55,716 nucleotides of DNA from Nanobdellota archaeon (GTDB taxonomy: Archaea > Nanobdellota > Nanobdellia > Pacearchaeales > GW2011-AR1), in NCBI GenBank assembly GCA_030611805.1, contig JAUWPB010000004.1, positions 1 to 55,716 on the forward strand, in the 5' to 3' direction. The notes under the pieces are model-generated. The model was not told where the DNA came from. It saw only the letters and a program-made list of their open reading frames with translations, and ran no database searches. This document shows, piece after piece, positions 1-7,682 of the stretch (positions within the stretch are counted from its first letter, which is position 1; each line of letters starts with the position of its first letter). The position numbers were made by a program, and so were the translations under genes.

Positions 1-404
1 CCTTCTGTAACACATATCACAGCATGTTGGGGATCACGACCAGAAGCAAAAGCATTTATCTGGGAAGATTTCATAATATAAAGTTTAGGCATTGGCATAC
101 CCGACGCTAAAATTAAACCTTCCACAACATTATAATATTGTTTGTAATTGTTTCTGTTCGCTTTTTTAGCACCAACACTTGCAATAGCGATTTTGTCTGA
201 CTTATAAAAACTAATTAAAATATAACTTAAAGAAAAAACAATTGCAATCATCATAATAATAAAGAAGTAACCTTCTCCCATTGCTAAATTAATAATGTAG
301 CCAAACAAAATAAACACTGCAAAAATTATTGCCATTAAAAAAAATGATTTCCATTTGTTTCTTGAAATCTGGTCACGAAAATCTATGTGTTTGTATTTGT
401 CCAT
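1..404 (-). CDS. htpX: HtpX-like M48 zinc metalloprotease, N-terminal part (runs off left edge)
   Basis: The open frame from the ATG at 404 runs to the window edge, giving about 134 residues. It begins MDKYKHIDFRDQISRNKWKS, has two hydrophobic helices near residues 20-60, and reaches NAFASGRDPQHAVICVTEG, which matches the conserved stretch just before the HEXXH zinc site of HtpX family membrane proteases. The catalytic motif itself lies outside the window. HtpX proteins degrade damaged membrane proteins. The gene sits downstream of lemA on the same strand, a pairing that is common in bacteria and archaea, although here two small genes lie between. Identity is firm from the motif; substrate is unknown. 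Confidence 0.9.
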   Translation of the reverse strand, partial: MDKYKHIDFRDQISRNKWKSFFLMAIIFAVFILFGYIINLAMGEGYFFIIMMIAIVFSLSYILISFYKSDKIAIASVGAKKANRNNYKQYYNVVEGLILASGMPMPKLYIMKSSQINAFASGRDPQHAVICVTE

Positions 405-478
405 GAAGTAATAAGATTGAGAAGAGTTTTTAAAAGTTCTGAGGATAAATAAAAGGAAGAGGGTTTATGGTTAAGAAG

Positions 479-928
479 TTAATTAACTAAAGATTTTCTA
501 AATTCCTTTTCTTCTCTTTCATCTTCTGCCCAACCTTTAACCCATTTAATATATTTTGACTTTCTATTTTCTATTTCTTTATCTATGAAAATAATTTTGA
601 TAGGGACAATAATTTTAATTATTATAAGGAGACCTGCTAAAGAAAGAATAATCATAGCAAATAAGCTAATTTTACTGTTACTGCTTAACCCATATTCTGC
701 AAATTGAAAAAATAATGCTAAAAGAGCTAAAAAAATTCCTATTTTAAAAAAATGTTTATAAATAAAATATAAAGGTTTACCTAATCTATATCTCCTATAT
801 CTCTTCGTCGCATCATTAATTAATTTTTCTCCCCTTAATCCTTCTGCTTGAGTCGTATGCCTATGCTCCCAACAATATTTTCTCCCTGTTTTTAATGGTC
901 TCCCACAAACTTCACACGCTCTTGCCAT
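479..928 (-). CDS. Small zinc-ribbon membrane protein in the lemA-htpX operon
   Basis: The 149-residue product starts MARACEVCGRPL and carries a treble-clef or ribbon-like C-x2-C ... C-x-x-H cluster in its first 25 residues (CEVCG, then KYCWEHRH). Two membrane helices follow near residues 60-85 and 92-115, then a charged tail rich in Lys and Glu. No family name is recognised. Its start lies one base after the stop of the 39-residue gene upstream, which itself starts one base after the lemA stop, so translation is probably coupled. An inferred role is a membrane-bound adaptor of the LemA/HtpX quality-control unit. Confidence 0.75.
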   Translation of the reverse strand: MARACEVCGRPLKTGRKYCWEHRHTTQAEGLRGEKLINDATKRYRRYRLGKPLYFIYKHFFKIGIFLALLALFFQFAEYGLSSNSKISLFAMIILSLAGLLIIIKIIVPIKIIFIDKEIENRKSKYIKWVKGWAEDEREEKEFRKSLVN

Positions 929-929
929 A

Positions 930-1049
930 TTAATTAAATTTTACAATTTTTTTACTATAAGAAGATTGGGTTAATTTTCTTTCATAAGCTTTTGCCCTCT
1001 TACTTTTCTTTATTTCTTTTATTATATTTCTGGCAATTGAATTTTTCAT
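930..1049 (-). CDS. 39-residue basic small protein between lemA and the zinc-ribbon gene
   Basis: The short frame MKNSIARNIIKEIKKSKRAK... encodes 39 residues, very rich in Lys and Arg. It is supported by position rather than by homology: the ATG at 1049 comes one base after the lemA stop at 1051-1053, and its own stop at 930-932 ends one base before the next ATG at 928. Such packing on one strand is typical of co-translated genes. It could be a nucleic-acid- or membrane-surface-binding peptide. Function is unknown. Confidence 0.6.
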   Translation of the reverse strand: MKNSIARNIIKEIKKSKRAKAYERKLTQSSYSKKIVKFN

Positions 1050-1050
1050 T

Positions 1051-1602
1051 TTAAAACTCCACCTTCACATTCTTTTTCTCAGCCTCAGTAATCTTCAAAT
1101 ACTCCCTCTCTTTTTTCCCATAAAGTTTTGCAAAAAACGCTCCAGGCATTGTTGCACATAAATTATTATAACTTAATATAGAATCATTATAAAATTGGCG
1201 TGCATAGGCAACTTTGTCTTCTGTGGCTGAAAGTTCTCTTTGCAATTCAAGAAAATTTGTATTTGCCTTTAAATCAGGATAGCCCTCTGCAATAGCAAAG
1301 ATTGTTTTCAATGCTGATTCTAATTGATTATCTGCTTTAACTTTCTTTTCAATATTCTTAGCGCCAACAAGCGCTTTACGAGCATCTGTCACAGCTTTAA
1401 TCGCAGCTTTTTCATGCTTGGCAAAACCCTTGACAGTCTCGATTAAATTTGGAATCAAATCCGCCCGTCTCTTTAACTGAACATTAATTTGCGACAAAGA
1501 ATTATCAATCCTGTTTCCCAAAACAACAAACCTATTAAAATATATAAAAAATACAAATGCAATTAATACAACTGCTCCAATTAAAATCCATAATGATAGC
1601 AT
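1051..1602 (-). CDS. lemA: LemA family membrane protein
   Basis: The 183-residue protein has an N-terminal membrane anchor (residues 3-22, ending FFIYFNRF) followed by the LemA signature: N-R-I-D-N-S-L-S-Q-I-N-V-Q-L-K-R-R-A-D-L-I-P-N-L near residues 29-53. LEL-QRELSATED and the YN motif appear later. LemA proteins are coiled, mostly helical, membrane-anchored domains often encoded next to htpX, as here. A TATA-like CTTTATAAAT at 1617-1627 lies about 20 bases before the ATG, so the message is probably leaderless. A nearly identical copy of the first part of this gene, without the rest, is found at 6091-6158. Confidence 0.93.
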   Translation of the reverse strand: MLSLWILIGAVVLIAFVFFIYFNRFVVLGNRIDNSLSQINVQLKRRADLIPNLIETVKGFAKHEKAAIKAVTDARKALVGAKNIEKKVKADNQLESALKTIFAIAEGYPDLKANTNFLELQRELSATEDKVAYARQFYNDSILSYNNLCATMPGAFFAKLYGKKEREYLKITEAEKKNVKVEF

Positions 1603-1739
1603 TATAAAATCAAGCGATTAATATTTATAAAGTTACTCTTTCCTTAAATTTTTTAAGAAAATTACCCCAACGTTCACTATTTTTTTCCATGTATTTTACT
1701 GCATTGTTGCATCTACGGGACTTAGGTTAAGTAAAAAAA

Positions 1740-1886
1740 TTATTTCTTCTTTCTCGGTGGTTTATCCCATCTTGCAGATTTACATTTAGGACAGATTAAT
1801 GGCTTTTCTTTTTTTGAACGAGGTATCCATTCATTACCACAATTATTGCATTTGTATCCCTTTACTTTGATTTCTATTTCTGGCAT
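1740..1886 (-). CDS. 48-residue zinc-ribbon protein
   Basis: The frame starts MPEIEIKVKGYKCNNCGNEW and continues to ICPKCKSARWDKPPRKKK. The two C-x2-C pairs (CNNC and CPKC), separated by about 17 residues, form a rubredoxin-type zinc ribbon with a basic tail. Proteins of this size and pattern are common in archaea as nucleic-acid or protein-interaction modules, but no specific function can be assigned. It lies between lemA and the transposase and has its own upstream A/T-rich region around 1900-1925. Confidence 0.75.
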   Translation of the reverse strand: MPEIEIKVKGYKCNNCGNEWIPRSKKEKPLICPKCKSARWDKPPRKKK

Positions 1887-1928
1887 AAGGTTATTTGTTA
1901 TTCAGATTATATAAATCTTACTATTTAT

Positions 1929-2028
1929 AGTATTACTTTGGGAGTAGTTACTTTACAACCGAAAGGTTTATATAGAAGTATTACTTTCCATAGTCCTACT
2001 AATTAAAGTAAGGAGGTTCCGAAGAACC
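1929..2028 (+). promoter_or_regulatory. Transposase promoter with repeated TTACTTT motifs and hairpin
   Basis: A BRE/TATA-like element (CGAAAGGTTTATATA) lies near 1960-1974. The heptamer TTACTTT occurs at 1933-1939, 1948-1954 and 1981-1987, and as its complement AAAGTAA at 2005-2011. The outer two direct copies belong to an 11-base repeat (AGTATTACTTT at 1929-1939 and 1977-1987). An SD-like AAGGAGGT at 2010-2017 runs into a small hairpin GGTTC-CGAA-GAACC (2015-2028). The motifs look like binding sites for the transposase or a repressor. Confidence 0.55.
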
Positions 2029-2054
2029 CCCAGATTCCAAACGTCGCTAAACAA

Positions 2055-2978
2055 ATGAAATCTAAATATATAATAGAAAGGAAGTATAAAAAAGTTTCTT
2101 GTATTTTTTGTAGTTCTAACAAGGTAATTAAGAGAGGAATTAGAAAAACTGAACACAGAGGCAAAGTTCAAAGAATTGGTTGTAAGGATTGTGGTAAGAG
2201 ATTTTCTATTGATAATGGTTTTTGGAAGATGAAAAACCATGAGAAGAAAATAACTCTTTGTATGGATTTGTATTATAACGGAATGTCATTTAGAAAAATT
2301 CAAGAACATTTAAAGGCATTCTACCCTAAAAATTGCCACTATTCAACTGCTTATCGTTGGATTGTTAAGTATTCAATGATGATAAGTGATCTAACAGATA
2401 ATTTACAAATTAAATCTGGAATTGAGTTACAAAGTGATGAAATGGAATATCATAGAAGAATAAGTAAATATGAAAAAGGAAGAGAACAGAATTGGTTTGT
2501 TGATGTGATGGACACAACGACAAGGTTTATGGTTTCATCTGGATACATGAAAAGTAGAACAATAGACGGTATGGTTGAAGTTTTGAAAAGAGGAAAGTTT
2601 GCGACAGGTAATCAAGTTAAGATTATTACAACTGATGGATTGAAAGGTTATCCTAAAATGTTGAAAAAGAGTTTTGGATTAAAAACTCATTGGAATCATA
2701 AAAGCCCAATAATTCATAATGTTGTTATTGCTTCAGAAAGAGGATTTAATCATCCTATTGAAAGGTTACACAATAGCATAAGAGAAAGAACAAAAGTCAT
2801 GAGAGGTTTTCATGGTTGTATTGAATCTGCTTCTGCTATTATGAAAGGATATAGAATCTATTATAATTTCATAAGAAAACATCAAGGAATAGGTTGCTGT
2901 CCTTACGAATTGGCTATTCCGGACTTAGAACTAGGTAAAAATAGATGGTTAGATTTGATTAAGATGAGTAAGGTATAA
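2055..2978 (+). CDS. DDE-type transposase with N-terminal zinc finger (IS6/IS240-like)
   Basis: The 307-residue product has an N-terminal zinc finger (CIFC at residue 16, CKDCGKRFS near residue 43), a helix-turn-helix-like region (MSFRKIQEHLK, residues 77-87) and a DDE catalytic core. Candidate acidic residues are D in LQSDEMEYH near 127, D in TTDGLKGYP near 195, and E in HPIERLHNSIRERTK near 236. The arrangement and the closing RHQGIGCCPYELA resemble IS6/IS240-type transposases; the exact family is uncertain. No convincing terminal inverted repeats or target duplications were found, so the element's limits are not marked. The gene looks intact and has a strong archaeal promoter. Confidence 0.85.
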   Translation: MKSKYIIERKYKKVSCIFCSSNKVIKRGIRKTEHRGKVQRIGCKDCGKRFSIDNGFWKMKNHEKKITLCMDLYYNGMSFRKIQEHLKAFYPKNCHYSTAYRWIVKYSMMISDLTDNLQIKSGIELQSDEMEYHRRISKYEKGREQNWFVDVMDTTTRFMVSSGYMKSRTIDGMVEVLKRGKFATGNQVKIITTDGLKGYPKMLKKSFGLKTHWNHKSPIIHNVVIASERGFNHPIERLHNSIRERTKVMRGFHGCIESASAIMKGYRIYYNFIRKHQGIGCCPYELAIPDLELGKNRWLDLIKMSKV

Positions 2979-3000
2979 ATTTTTAACTTGAAGTAGATAT

Positions 3001-3957
3001 TTACTCCTCAAAAATTCCTTCCGGTGTATAATTTCCTTTTGATTCTTCTATAATAACATAAATATCATAAATCTTTATTATGCTTCCAAATTTTTCTCTT
3101 AATTCTAAAATAAACTCTCTTAAGTCTAAAGAATTTTTTACTATTATACCAACATCAATATCCCAGTTTTCATGACCTATATACTTATAGAAGTAAATAA
3201 TTTTTTTGTACTGTCGTAAAAACTCTTTTAGTTTAGAATCATCTTCATTTAATTTTAATTGCAAATTATACCACTCATAACCTAGTTTCCTCATATCAAT
3301 CGAAATAGTATAGCCTAAAATAATTCCAGACTCTTTTAAGTTATTTATTCTATACTTAATTGCATTTGCACTTAAGTTAACCTTTTTGGAAAGGTCTTTA
3401 TATTCAGCTCTTGAATTTTTTGATAATGCTTGCAGAATCTTCAAGTCTGTTTTATCTATTTTTATGCTTTTATTCTTTTTATTAAAAATCAGTTTTTTGT
3501 TAATACCTAACAATTTTGTTGGAAACATCTCTTGTTCTGTTCCAGTATTAATAATCAGATAATTGTCTAAATACGGATTTACGTTATCTTTAATTTCTTT
3601 AATGATCTTTTCTAAATGAGTTCTATCCTTAGCTAAAATATCTAAAACTAAATTCCATTTGCCTATCACAGGAGCCATATAGGTTATAAAAGGATGTTTT
3701 GTTAATGCGTCAATTATAGTTTTTTCTTTATCTCTTGATATACCTTTTAATTGGAGGAAGCAGGTATATCTCAAAAATCCTAATTTTTCTGTATCTATTA
3801 TTGTATAAAAATTTAAGATGATTTTTTCTTTTATTAGTCTATTAATCCTATAATTAGCAACTTCCCTACTTACACCAACCTTTTTAGCCAATCTATTAAC
3901 TGGCATTCTTGAGTCTATTATAAGTTCTGCTAACAATTTATTATCTTTCTTATCCAT
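3001..3957 (-). CDS. Lrp/AsnC-type regulator with two tandem Lrp modules
   Basis: The 318-residue protein contains two Lrp modules. Each has an AsnC-type helix-turn-helix (residues 3-50: MPVNRLAKKVGVSREVANYR; residues 165-215: KNSRAEYKDLSKKVNLSANA) followed by a ligand-sensing/dimerisation-like region (TCFLQLKG..., YNLQLKL...). Most Lrp proteins have one module, so this is a fused double version that could bind DNA as a pseudo-dimer. It is transcribed divergently from the membrane protein gene at 4059, and an inverted repeat lies between them. Its TATA-like TTTATAAA lies near 3981-3988. Confidence 0.88.
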   Translation of the reverse strand: MDKKDNKLLAELIIDSRMPVNRLAKKVGVSREVANYRINRLIKEKIILNFYTIIDTEKLGFLRYTCFLQLKGISRDKEKTIIDALTKHPFITYMAPVIGKWNLVLDILAKDRTHLEKIIKEIKDNVNPYLDNYLIINTGTEQEMFPTKLLGINKKLIFNKKNKSIKIDKTDLKILQALSKNSRAEYKDLSKKVNLSANAIKYRINNLKESGIILGYTISIDMRKLGYEWYNLQLKLNEDDSKLKEFLRQYKKIIYFYKYIGHENWDIDVGIIVKNSLDLREFILELREKFGSIIKIYDIYVIIEESKGNYTPEGIFEE

Positions 3958-3971
3958 ATTTTACTATAATG

Positions 3972-4020
3972 CTTCTTATCTTTATAAACTTTGCGTTATT
4001 GTAAAAAATAAGATGAGAAG
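3972..4020. promoter_or_regulatory. Imperfect inverted repeat in the divergent promoter region
   Basis: CTTCTTATCTT at 3972-3982 and AAGATGAGAAG at 4010-4020 are complementary at 10 of 11 positions. They flank the TATA-like TTTATAAA of the minus-strand regulator and sit just upstream of the plus-strand TATA-like TTTTATAATA (about 4020-4030). Position and symmetry fit an operator for the adjacent Lrp-type protein; binding is inferred. Confidence 0.5.
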
Positions 4021-4058
4021 TTTTATAATAATGTATTTCTTACTAATAATAAAGAAAA

Positions 4059-4595
4059 ATGGCAACGAATAACAATTTAGAATTAGAAAAGCTAGTAGAA
4101 CAGGATATTAAAGTAATAGATAGAAATATGACTTTTGGTTCTGTTTTCAGGTCTATGATTCCTTCGATTATTGTAGGAACCGCAGCTTCTGCAGGATGTC
4201 AAGAAATTGCTTCTGAATATACTTCAAATCCCGAAGCAATGACTATCGCTGGAATGGTTGGTCAGTATGTTGGAGGTTTTAGCGCTTATCTCCCAATGCA
4301 CTATCATTATAATAGAGATAGACTAAAAGATGAGAATGGAAAGATTAAATGGAAACAATTTGCTCAGGATATTGGATCAATTTTAGCTTCTGATCAAATA
4401 GGGAATAAAGTATGGCTTGCTTCGTATGGACTTTCCAACGAAATGTCCTTAAGAAATGGTTTAGATCCTTCTACTGCAGGAATTGTTTCTGGAGCAACAT
4501 CAGGATTAGTTTATTCTGCATTTACAGCTTACGCAGCACCTAAAGTAAACTCATTTATCAATTATATTAAAAGAAAATTTAGGAGGAATAAATAA
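4059..4595 (+). CDS. Hypothetical membrane protein, first gene of a two-gene unit
   Basis: The 178-residue product starts MATNNNLELEKLVEQ and has Gly/Ala-rich hydrophobic segments near residues 32-50, 62-82 and 140-162, with a basic tail KRKFRRNK. This suggests a small polytopic membrane protein. I recognise no family. It follows a promoter shared divergently with the Lrp-type gene and is followed two bases later by the next gene, so the two are probably an operon that the regulator could control. Confidence 0.7.
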   Translation: MATNNNLELEKLVEQDIKVIDRNMTFGSVFRSMIPSIIVGTAASAGCQEIASEYTSNPEAMTIAGMVGQYVGGFSAYLPMHYHYNRDRLKDENGKIKWKQFAQDIGSILASDQIGNKVWLASYGLSNEMSLRNGLDPSTAGIVSGATSGLVYSAFTAYAAPKVNSFINYIKRKFRRNK

Positions 4596-4596
4596 A

Positions 4597-5358
4597 ATGA
4601 ACCAAGCATCAAGCTGGAGAGCAGCAATGTTAGCCATGAGAAATGCCCATATTAGAAAAAGTTCAGAATCTTTAGATAAAGTTGTAGAATCTCTTGGAGA
4701 GGATGTTTCGCTTTTTGAAATGTCTGTGGAATCTGGTGAAAAGAAAGTCCCATTAGACTTATATCTTGCAACAGTAAAACAGGTTACCGAAGTAGATCAA
4801 TTTTTTACTGGTGCTCCACTATTTAATATTTGGACACACCTTCCTTTAAGATTAACGAGTTATTATGAAAGTCTTGGAATTTCTCACGATATGGCTCAGA
4901 AATTATTAGAAAGATTTAACGCTTATACCTGGGATGAGCATAGTCCTGAATTAAGAGAGAAATATGTGGGGGCTTTAAGAAAAACTCTTTGGATTGCTGA
5001 TGAAAGAGAACTTAATGGCTGGAGAGCATATACTGATGTAAAACCGGGATTAACTAAAACAATTGAATTAGTTGCAGGAGATCTAGAGTTTTCACAGTTA
5101 AATGGAGCCTATGCATTAAGAGAAAGAAGAGAAAAAGTAAAAGAAGTTGAAGATGAAGTTGACCAAATACCTCCGGAGAGAATTTTAGATATTTTTACTC
5201 CTAGTGGTTGGAAAAGAATGAATAAAAGAGAAAGGATGATAAAATATTTGGAATCAAGGTTAAAACATGAAGCACAGAAAGTTGTTGAACCATTAACTAA
5301 ACTGGGAAATGAGTATGGGAGAGTCCATGTAAGTAGATATTATCCTCACCTACTTTGA
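4597..5358 (+). CDS. Hypothetical soluble helical protein
   Basis: The 253-residue product begins MNQASSWRAAMLAMRNAHIR and is predicted from composition to be mostly alpha-helical, with a charged coiled-coil-like stretch near residues 175-195. No domain is recognised. The start is two bases after the upstream stop and is preceded by AGGAGG (4580-4585), a strong Shine-Dalgarno site. Its last 62 bases overlap the end of the convergent deaminase gene, which is unusual; one of the two 3' ends may be recently altered. Confidence 0.7.
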   Translation: MNQASSWRAAMLAMRNAHIRKSSESLDKVVESLGEDVSLFEMSVESGEKKVPLDLYLATVKQVTEVDQFFTGAPLFNIWTHLPLRLTSYYESLGISHDMAQKLLERFNAYTWDEHSPELREKYVGALRKTLWIADERELNGWRAYTDVKPGLTKTIELVAGDLEFSQLNGAYALRERREKVKEVEDEVDQIPPERILDIFTPSGWKRMNKRERMIKYLESRLKHEAQKVVEPLTKLGNEYGRVHVSRYYPHLL

Positions 5359-5857
5359 TGAAGTTATAGAGTAAACAATTTCCTATAATCAAAAGTCCCG
5401 ACAACGCAACAATACAGTATTTTACAAGCATATTAAAAGATTCCTCTTTATAAATGCCATGTTCAATTTTTGACCATTTCTTAGTATACCACTCGCCAAT
5501 TTTAGAAGGATTTAATTTTGTTGCTCCTCCAATTGGATCAGGGCAGGCATACACAATTCTATCAAGTCTGTTCATTCGTGAGATTGATAAACACATTAAA
5601 CAAGGTTCCCAAGTAGTATAAAGTGTAGAAACAGAAGATTTCTCTTTATTTTTGAGTGTTCTTGAAAACATATCAAGAACAATAAATTCTGCATGAGAAG
5701 ACCATTTATCTAAAGTATTCGCGCAATTCCCTCCCCTTCCAATAAGTTTTTCATCAATTGTTAAAACTGCTCCAACAGGAAGGTCTCCTCTTTGAAAAGA
5801 AATTTTTGCTTCTCCCAATGCCATTTTCATATATTTAAAATCAGATTCATTAAACAT
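5297..5857 (-). CDS. Cytidine/guanine/tRNA-adenosine deaminase family protein
   Basis: The zinc-dependent deaminase motifs are present: SSHAEFIVLD (H-A-E, near residue 55) and EPCLMCLSISRM (P-C-x2-C, near residue 86). The family deaminates nucleosides, bases or wobble adenosine in tRNA; the substrate here cannot be set. I use the ATG at 5857 (MFNESDFKYMKM) rather than the TTG three codons earlier, because a TATA-like element near 5877-5885 puts transcription start close to it. The C-terminus carries an unusual hydrophobic stretch (residues about 148-165) in the 62 bases that overlap the convergent gene. Confidence 0.85.
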   Translation of the reverse strand: MFNESDFKYMKMALGEAKISFQRGDLPVGAVLTIDEKLIGRGGNCANTLDKWSSHAEFIVLDMFSRTLKNKEKSSVSTLYTTWEPCLMCLSISRMNRLDRIVYACPDPIGGATKLNPSKIGEWYTKKWSKIEHGIYKEESFNMLVKYCIVALSGLLIIGNCLLYNFIKVGEDNIYLHGLSHTHFPV

Positions 5858-5918
5858 GAAACTCAAATAAGAAAATCATATAAAAAGATTATTAAACTAA
5901 AATATCTATTTTAAAAAT

Positions 5919-6172
5919 ATGGTAAAAATTGACAAAGAAAAATGCATTGGATTATGTGCTTCTGTTTGTGGAGAAGTTTTTGAAATGGCTGACAATGGAA
6001 AGGCAAAAATCAAAGCCCAAAAAAATATACCTTGTGTAAAAGAAGCAATTGATAGTTGTCCTGTTCTGGAAATATTATGGGGGGAAGGTGCAAACCTATT
6101 AAAATATATAAAAAATACAAATGCAATTAATACAACTGCGCCAATTAAAATCCATAATACTAATATGAACAA
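5919..6172 (+). pseudogene. Mosaic pseudogene: ferredoxin 5' part + ppsA piece + antisense lemA 5' end
   Basis: Bases 5919-6065 match the intact ferredoxin gene at 7085-7237 apart from substitutions and a 6-base deletion that removes one cluster Cys and a Gly (CIGCGLC becomes CIGLC). Bases 6064-6097 match ppsA around 8011-8045 (TTCTGGAAATATT, then GGTGCAAACCT). Bases 6091-6158 match lemA 1527-1594 at 67 of 68 positions, in antisense relative to the ferredoxin frame. The shared bases CAAACCT form the ppsA/lemA joint. On the minus strand the lemA piece still has an ATG (6172) and a TATA-like TTTATAAAC (about 6187-6195). No functional [4Fe-4S] protein is expected. Confidence 0.85.
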
Positions 6173-6196
6173 ACTAAATAAAATATGTTTATAAAT

Positions 6197-7003
6197 TTAT
6201 GGAACAAATTCCGGGAACTCCAAAAAAGACCTGTTTAATTTTTTAAGTTTTCTATTTAAAAAAATTTTTCCAAAAAACACTTTTTCTTCTAACTTGTTTT
6301 CAACATTTCTTTTTTCTTGTAAAAGGTCAAGGATTTTTTCTACTTGTTGATTCCAGGAAGAATATTTTTTATAAAAATCTTCAGAACTTAAATTAAGAAA
6401 AGTTTGTTTCATAAAATAAAGTTTTCTGGTTTGGAAATGAATCTGCCTAACCAATAGAAATTCATAGTCTGTTAGTTGGCATTGTTTATCACTATATTTT
6501 GTTAAATGTTTCCTTGCTTTTTCTAATTCATTTTGTTCAAGTAAATTATTTATTTGTTTTATATCTTTAATTACTGAATCAGAGATAGACATATGGCTTC
6601 TCCCTTTTTCTGCATCCTGGATTCTTTTTATTATTTCAGCAGAACCCCCTGATTCTGATTTAGATAGAAAATATCTTGATAAATCAGTTAAATTTTCAAA
6701 ATAATTTGGAATATTTTCTCTAATAATTGTATCTGATAAGTCAGAAAGATATTTTCTTCCCATATTATCTCCTTTTTTTCTTTCTAAATTTTCAATATCC
6801 GGGATTATAATTTTAACAAAAAGATTTTTGCCAATTTCATTAGAAACATCAATCCCATAAGATGTTCTGGAAAGATTAAACCAATCTCTAAAAGATTTTG
6901 AAGAAGAAATTTTATCGTTATAATTAAACGATTTTGGAAATTTGGATGAAAGAATTTCAATAACTTCTTTTTGAAAAGGATTAAAATTTAACTTATTAAT
7001 CAT
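6197..7003 (-). CDS. Hypothetical protein lying between the two ferredoxin copies
   Basis: The 268-residue product starts MINKLNFNPFQKEVIEILSS and is rich in Lys, Asn and Ser, with a helical, charged C-terminal half (residues 140-240). No known domain or membrane segment is seen. It is transcribed against its neighbours and sits exactly between the degenerate ferredoxin/lemA mosaic and the intact ferredoxin, so it looks like cargo of an insertion. Confidence 0.6.
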   Translation of the reverse strand: MINKLNFNPFQKEVIEILSSKFPKSFNYNDKISSSKSFRDWFNLSRTSYGIDVSNEIGKNLFVKIIIPDIENLERKKGDNMGRKYLSDLSDTIIRENIPNYFENLTDLSRYFLSKSESGGSAEIIKRIQDAEKGRSHMSISDSVIKDIKQINNLLEQNELEKARKHLTKYSDKQCQLTDYEFLLVRQIHFQTRKLYFMKQTFLNLSSEDFYKKYSSWNQQVEKILDLLQEKRNVENKLEEKVFFGKIFLNRKLKKLNRSFLEFPEFVP

Positions 7004-7084
7004 TTAATTAGGGGATTAGTTTGATTTAAATATTTTTGTATACTTCATCAAAACATTCTTAAACTCTTTTTCATGATTTAAAAT

Positions 7085-7255
7085 ATGGTAAAAATTGACA
7101 AAAAAAAATGCATTGGATGTGGATTATGTGCTTCTGTTTGTGGAGAAGTTTTTGAAATGGCTGACAATGGAAAGGCAAGAGTTAAAGCCCAAAAAAACGC
7201 GTCTTGCATAAAAGAAGCAATTGATAGTTGTCCTGTTGATGCAATTAGTAAGTAA
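7085..7255 (+). CDS. Small ferredoxin, single [4Fe-4S] type
   Basis: The 56-residue protein begins MVKIDKKKCIGCGLCASVCG and ends with KEAIDSCPVDAISK. One complete C-x2-C-x2-C-x3-C motif plus a distal C-P gives a single-cluster ferredoxin of the archaeal/Thermotoga type; the two inner Cys at 41 and 49 resemble the disulfide or fourth-ligand positions. It is an electron carrier, possibly for a pyruvate-linked oxidoreductase elsewhere in the genome; that it serves ppsA metabolism is only suggested by proximity. A decayed copy lies at 5919. Confidence 0.92.
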   Translation: MVKIDKKKCIGCGLCASVCGEVFEMADNGKARVKAQKNASCIKEAIDSCPVDAISK

Positions 7256-7268
7256 AAAAGGAAAGGTT

Positions 7269-7682
7269 TTATGCTGATGCTGAAATACTATATTTGTTCT
7301 CTCTTTTTTGCTGAAAATTTTCAATATTTTTAACAGCTTTTTTTGTGAGTTTAGCAGATAAACCCATTAATGCTAAAAGAGATACTTCTGTTCCAAAGTC
7401 CATTAGCATTGCTCCCAAATCTCCAAAATGAGAAACCATGTCTGCTATTTCATAAACAGCTAAAAAACCAGAAGCAACCGCTGTTGTTCCCATCCCAATT
7501 CCCATAAGAGCATATGTTTGACCTGCTCTATGATTTCTTTTCCAATCATAGTCTGTTGATAAAGGAATATCTGGATTTAAATCATCTTCATTTATTTTGA
7601 GAAGATAACGATTATTTAAATCGCAAATTTTCCCTGCGATATTTTCTAATCCTTTTTCTACTGAAAATTTTCTTAATTTCAT
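7269..7682 (-). CDS. Hypothetical membrane protein, two helices
   Basis: The 137-residue product starts MKLRKFSVEKGLENIAGKIC. Two hydrophobic segments (about residues 55-80 and 88-108: a Gly/Ala/Met-rich helix and LGAMLMDFGTEVSLLALMGL) suggest a membrane hairpin with a Lys/Gln-rich tail. It is convergent with the ferredoxin gene, 13 bases away. No family is recognised. Confidence 0.6.
   Translation of the reverse strand: MKLRKFSVEKGLENIAGKICDLNNRYLLKINEDDLNPDIPLSTDYDWKRNHRAGQTYALMGIGMGTTAVASGFLAVYEIADMVSHFGDLGAMLMDFGTEVSLLALMGLSAKLTKKAVKNIENFQQKRENKYSISASA

Noticed and set aside
1645-1735. Minus-strand fragment ending KKFKERVTL before lemA as a gene remnant
   Set aside because: Only about 30 codons without a clear start or recognised homology; chance cannot be excluded.
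1941-3007. GGAGTA at 1941-1946 and TACTCC at 3002-3007 as transposon ends
   Set aside because: Only six bases match, the right one lies in the coding end of the Lrp-type gene, and no target duplication is visible.
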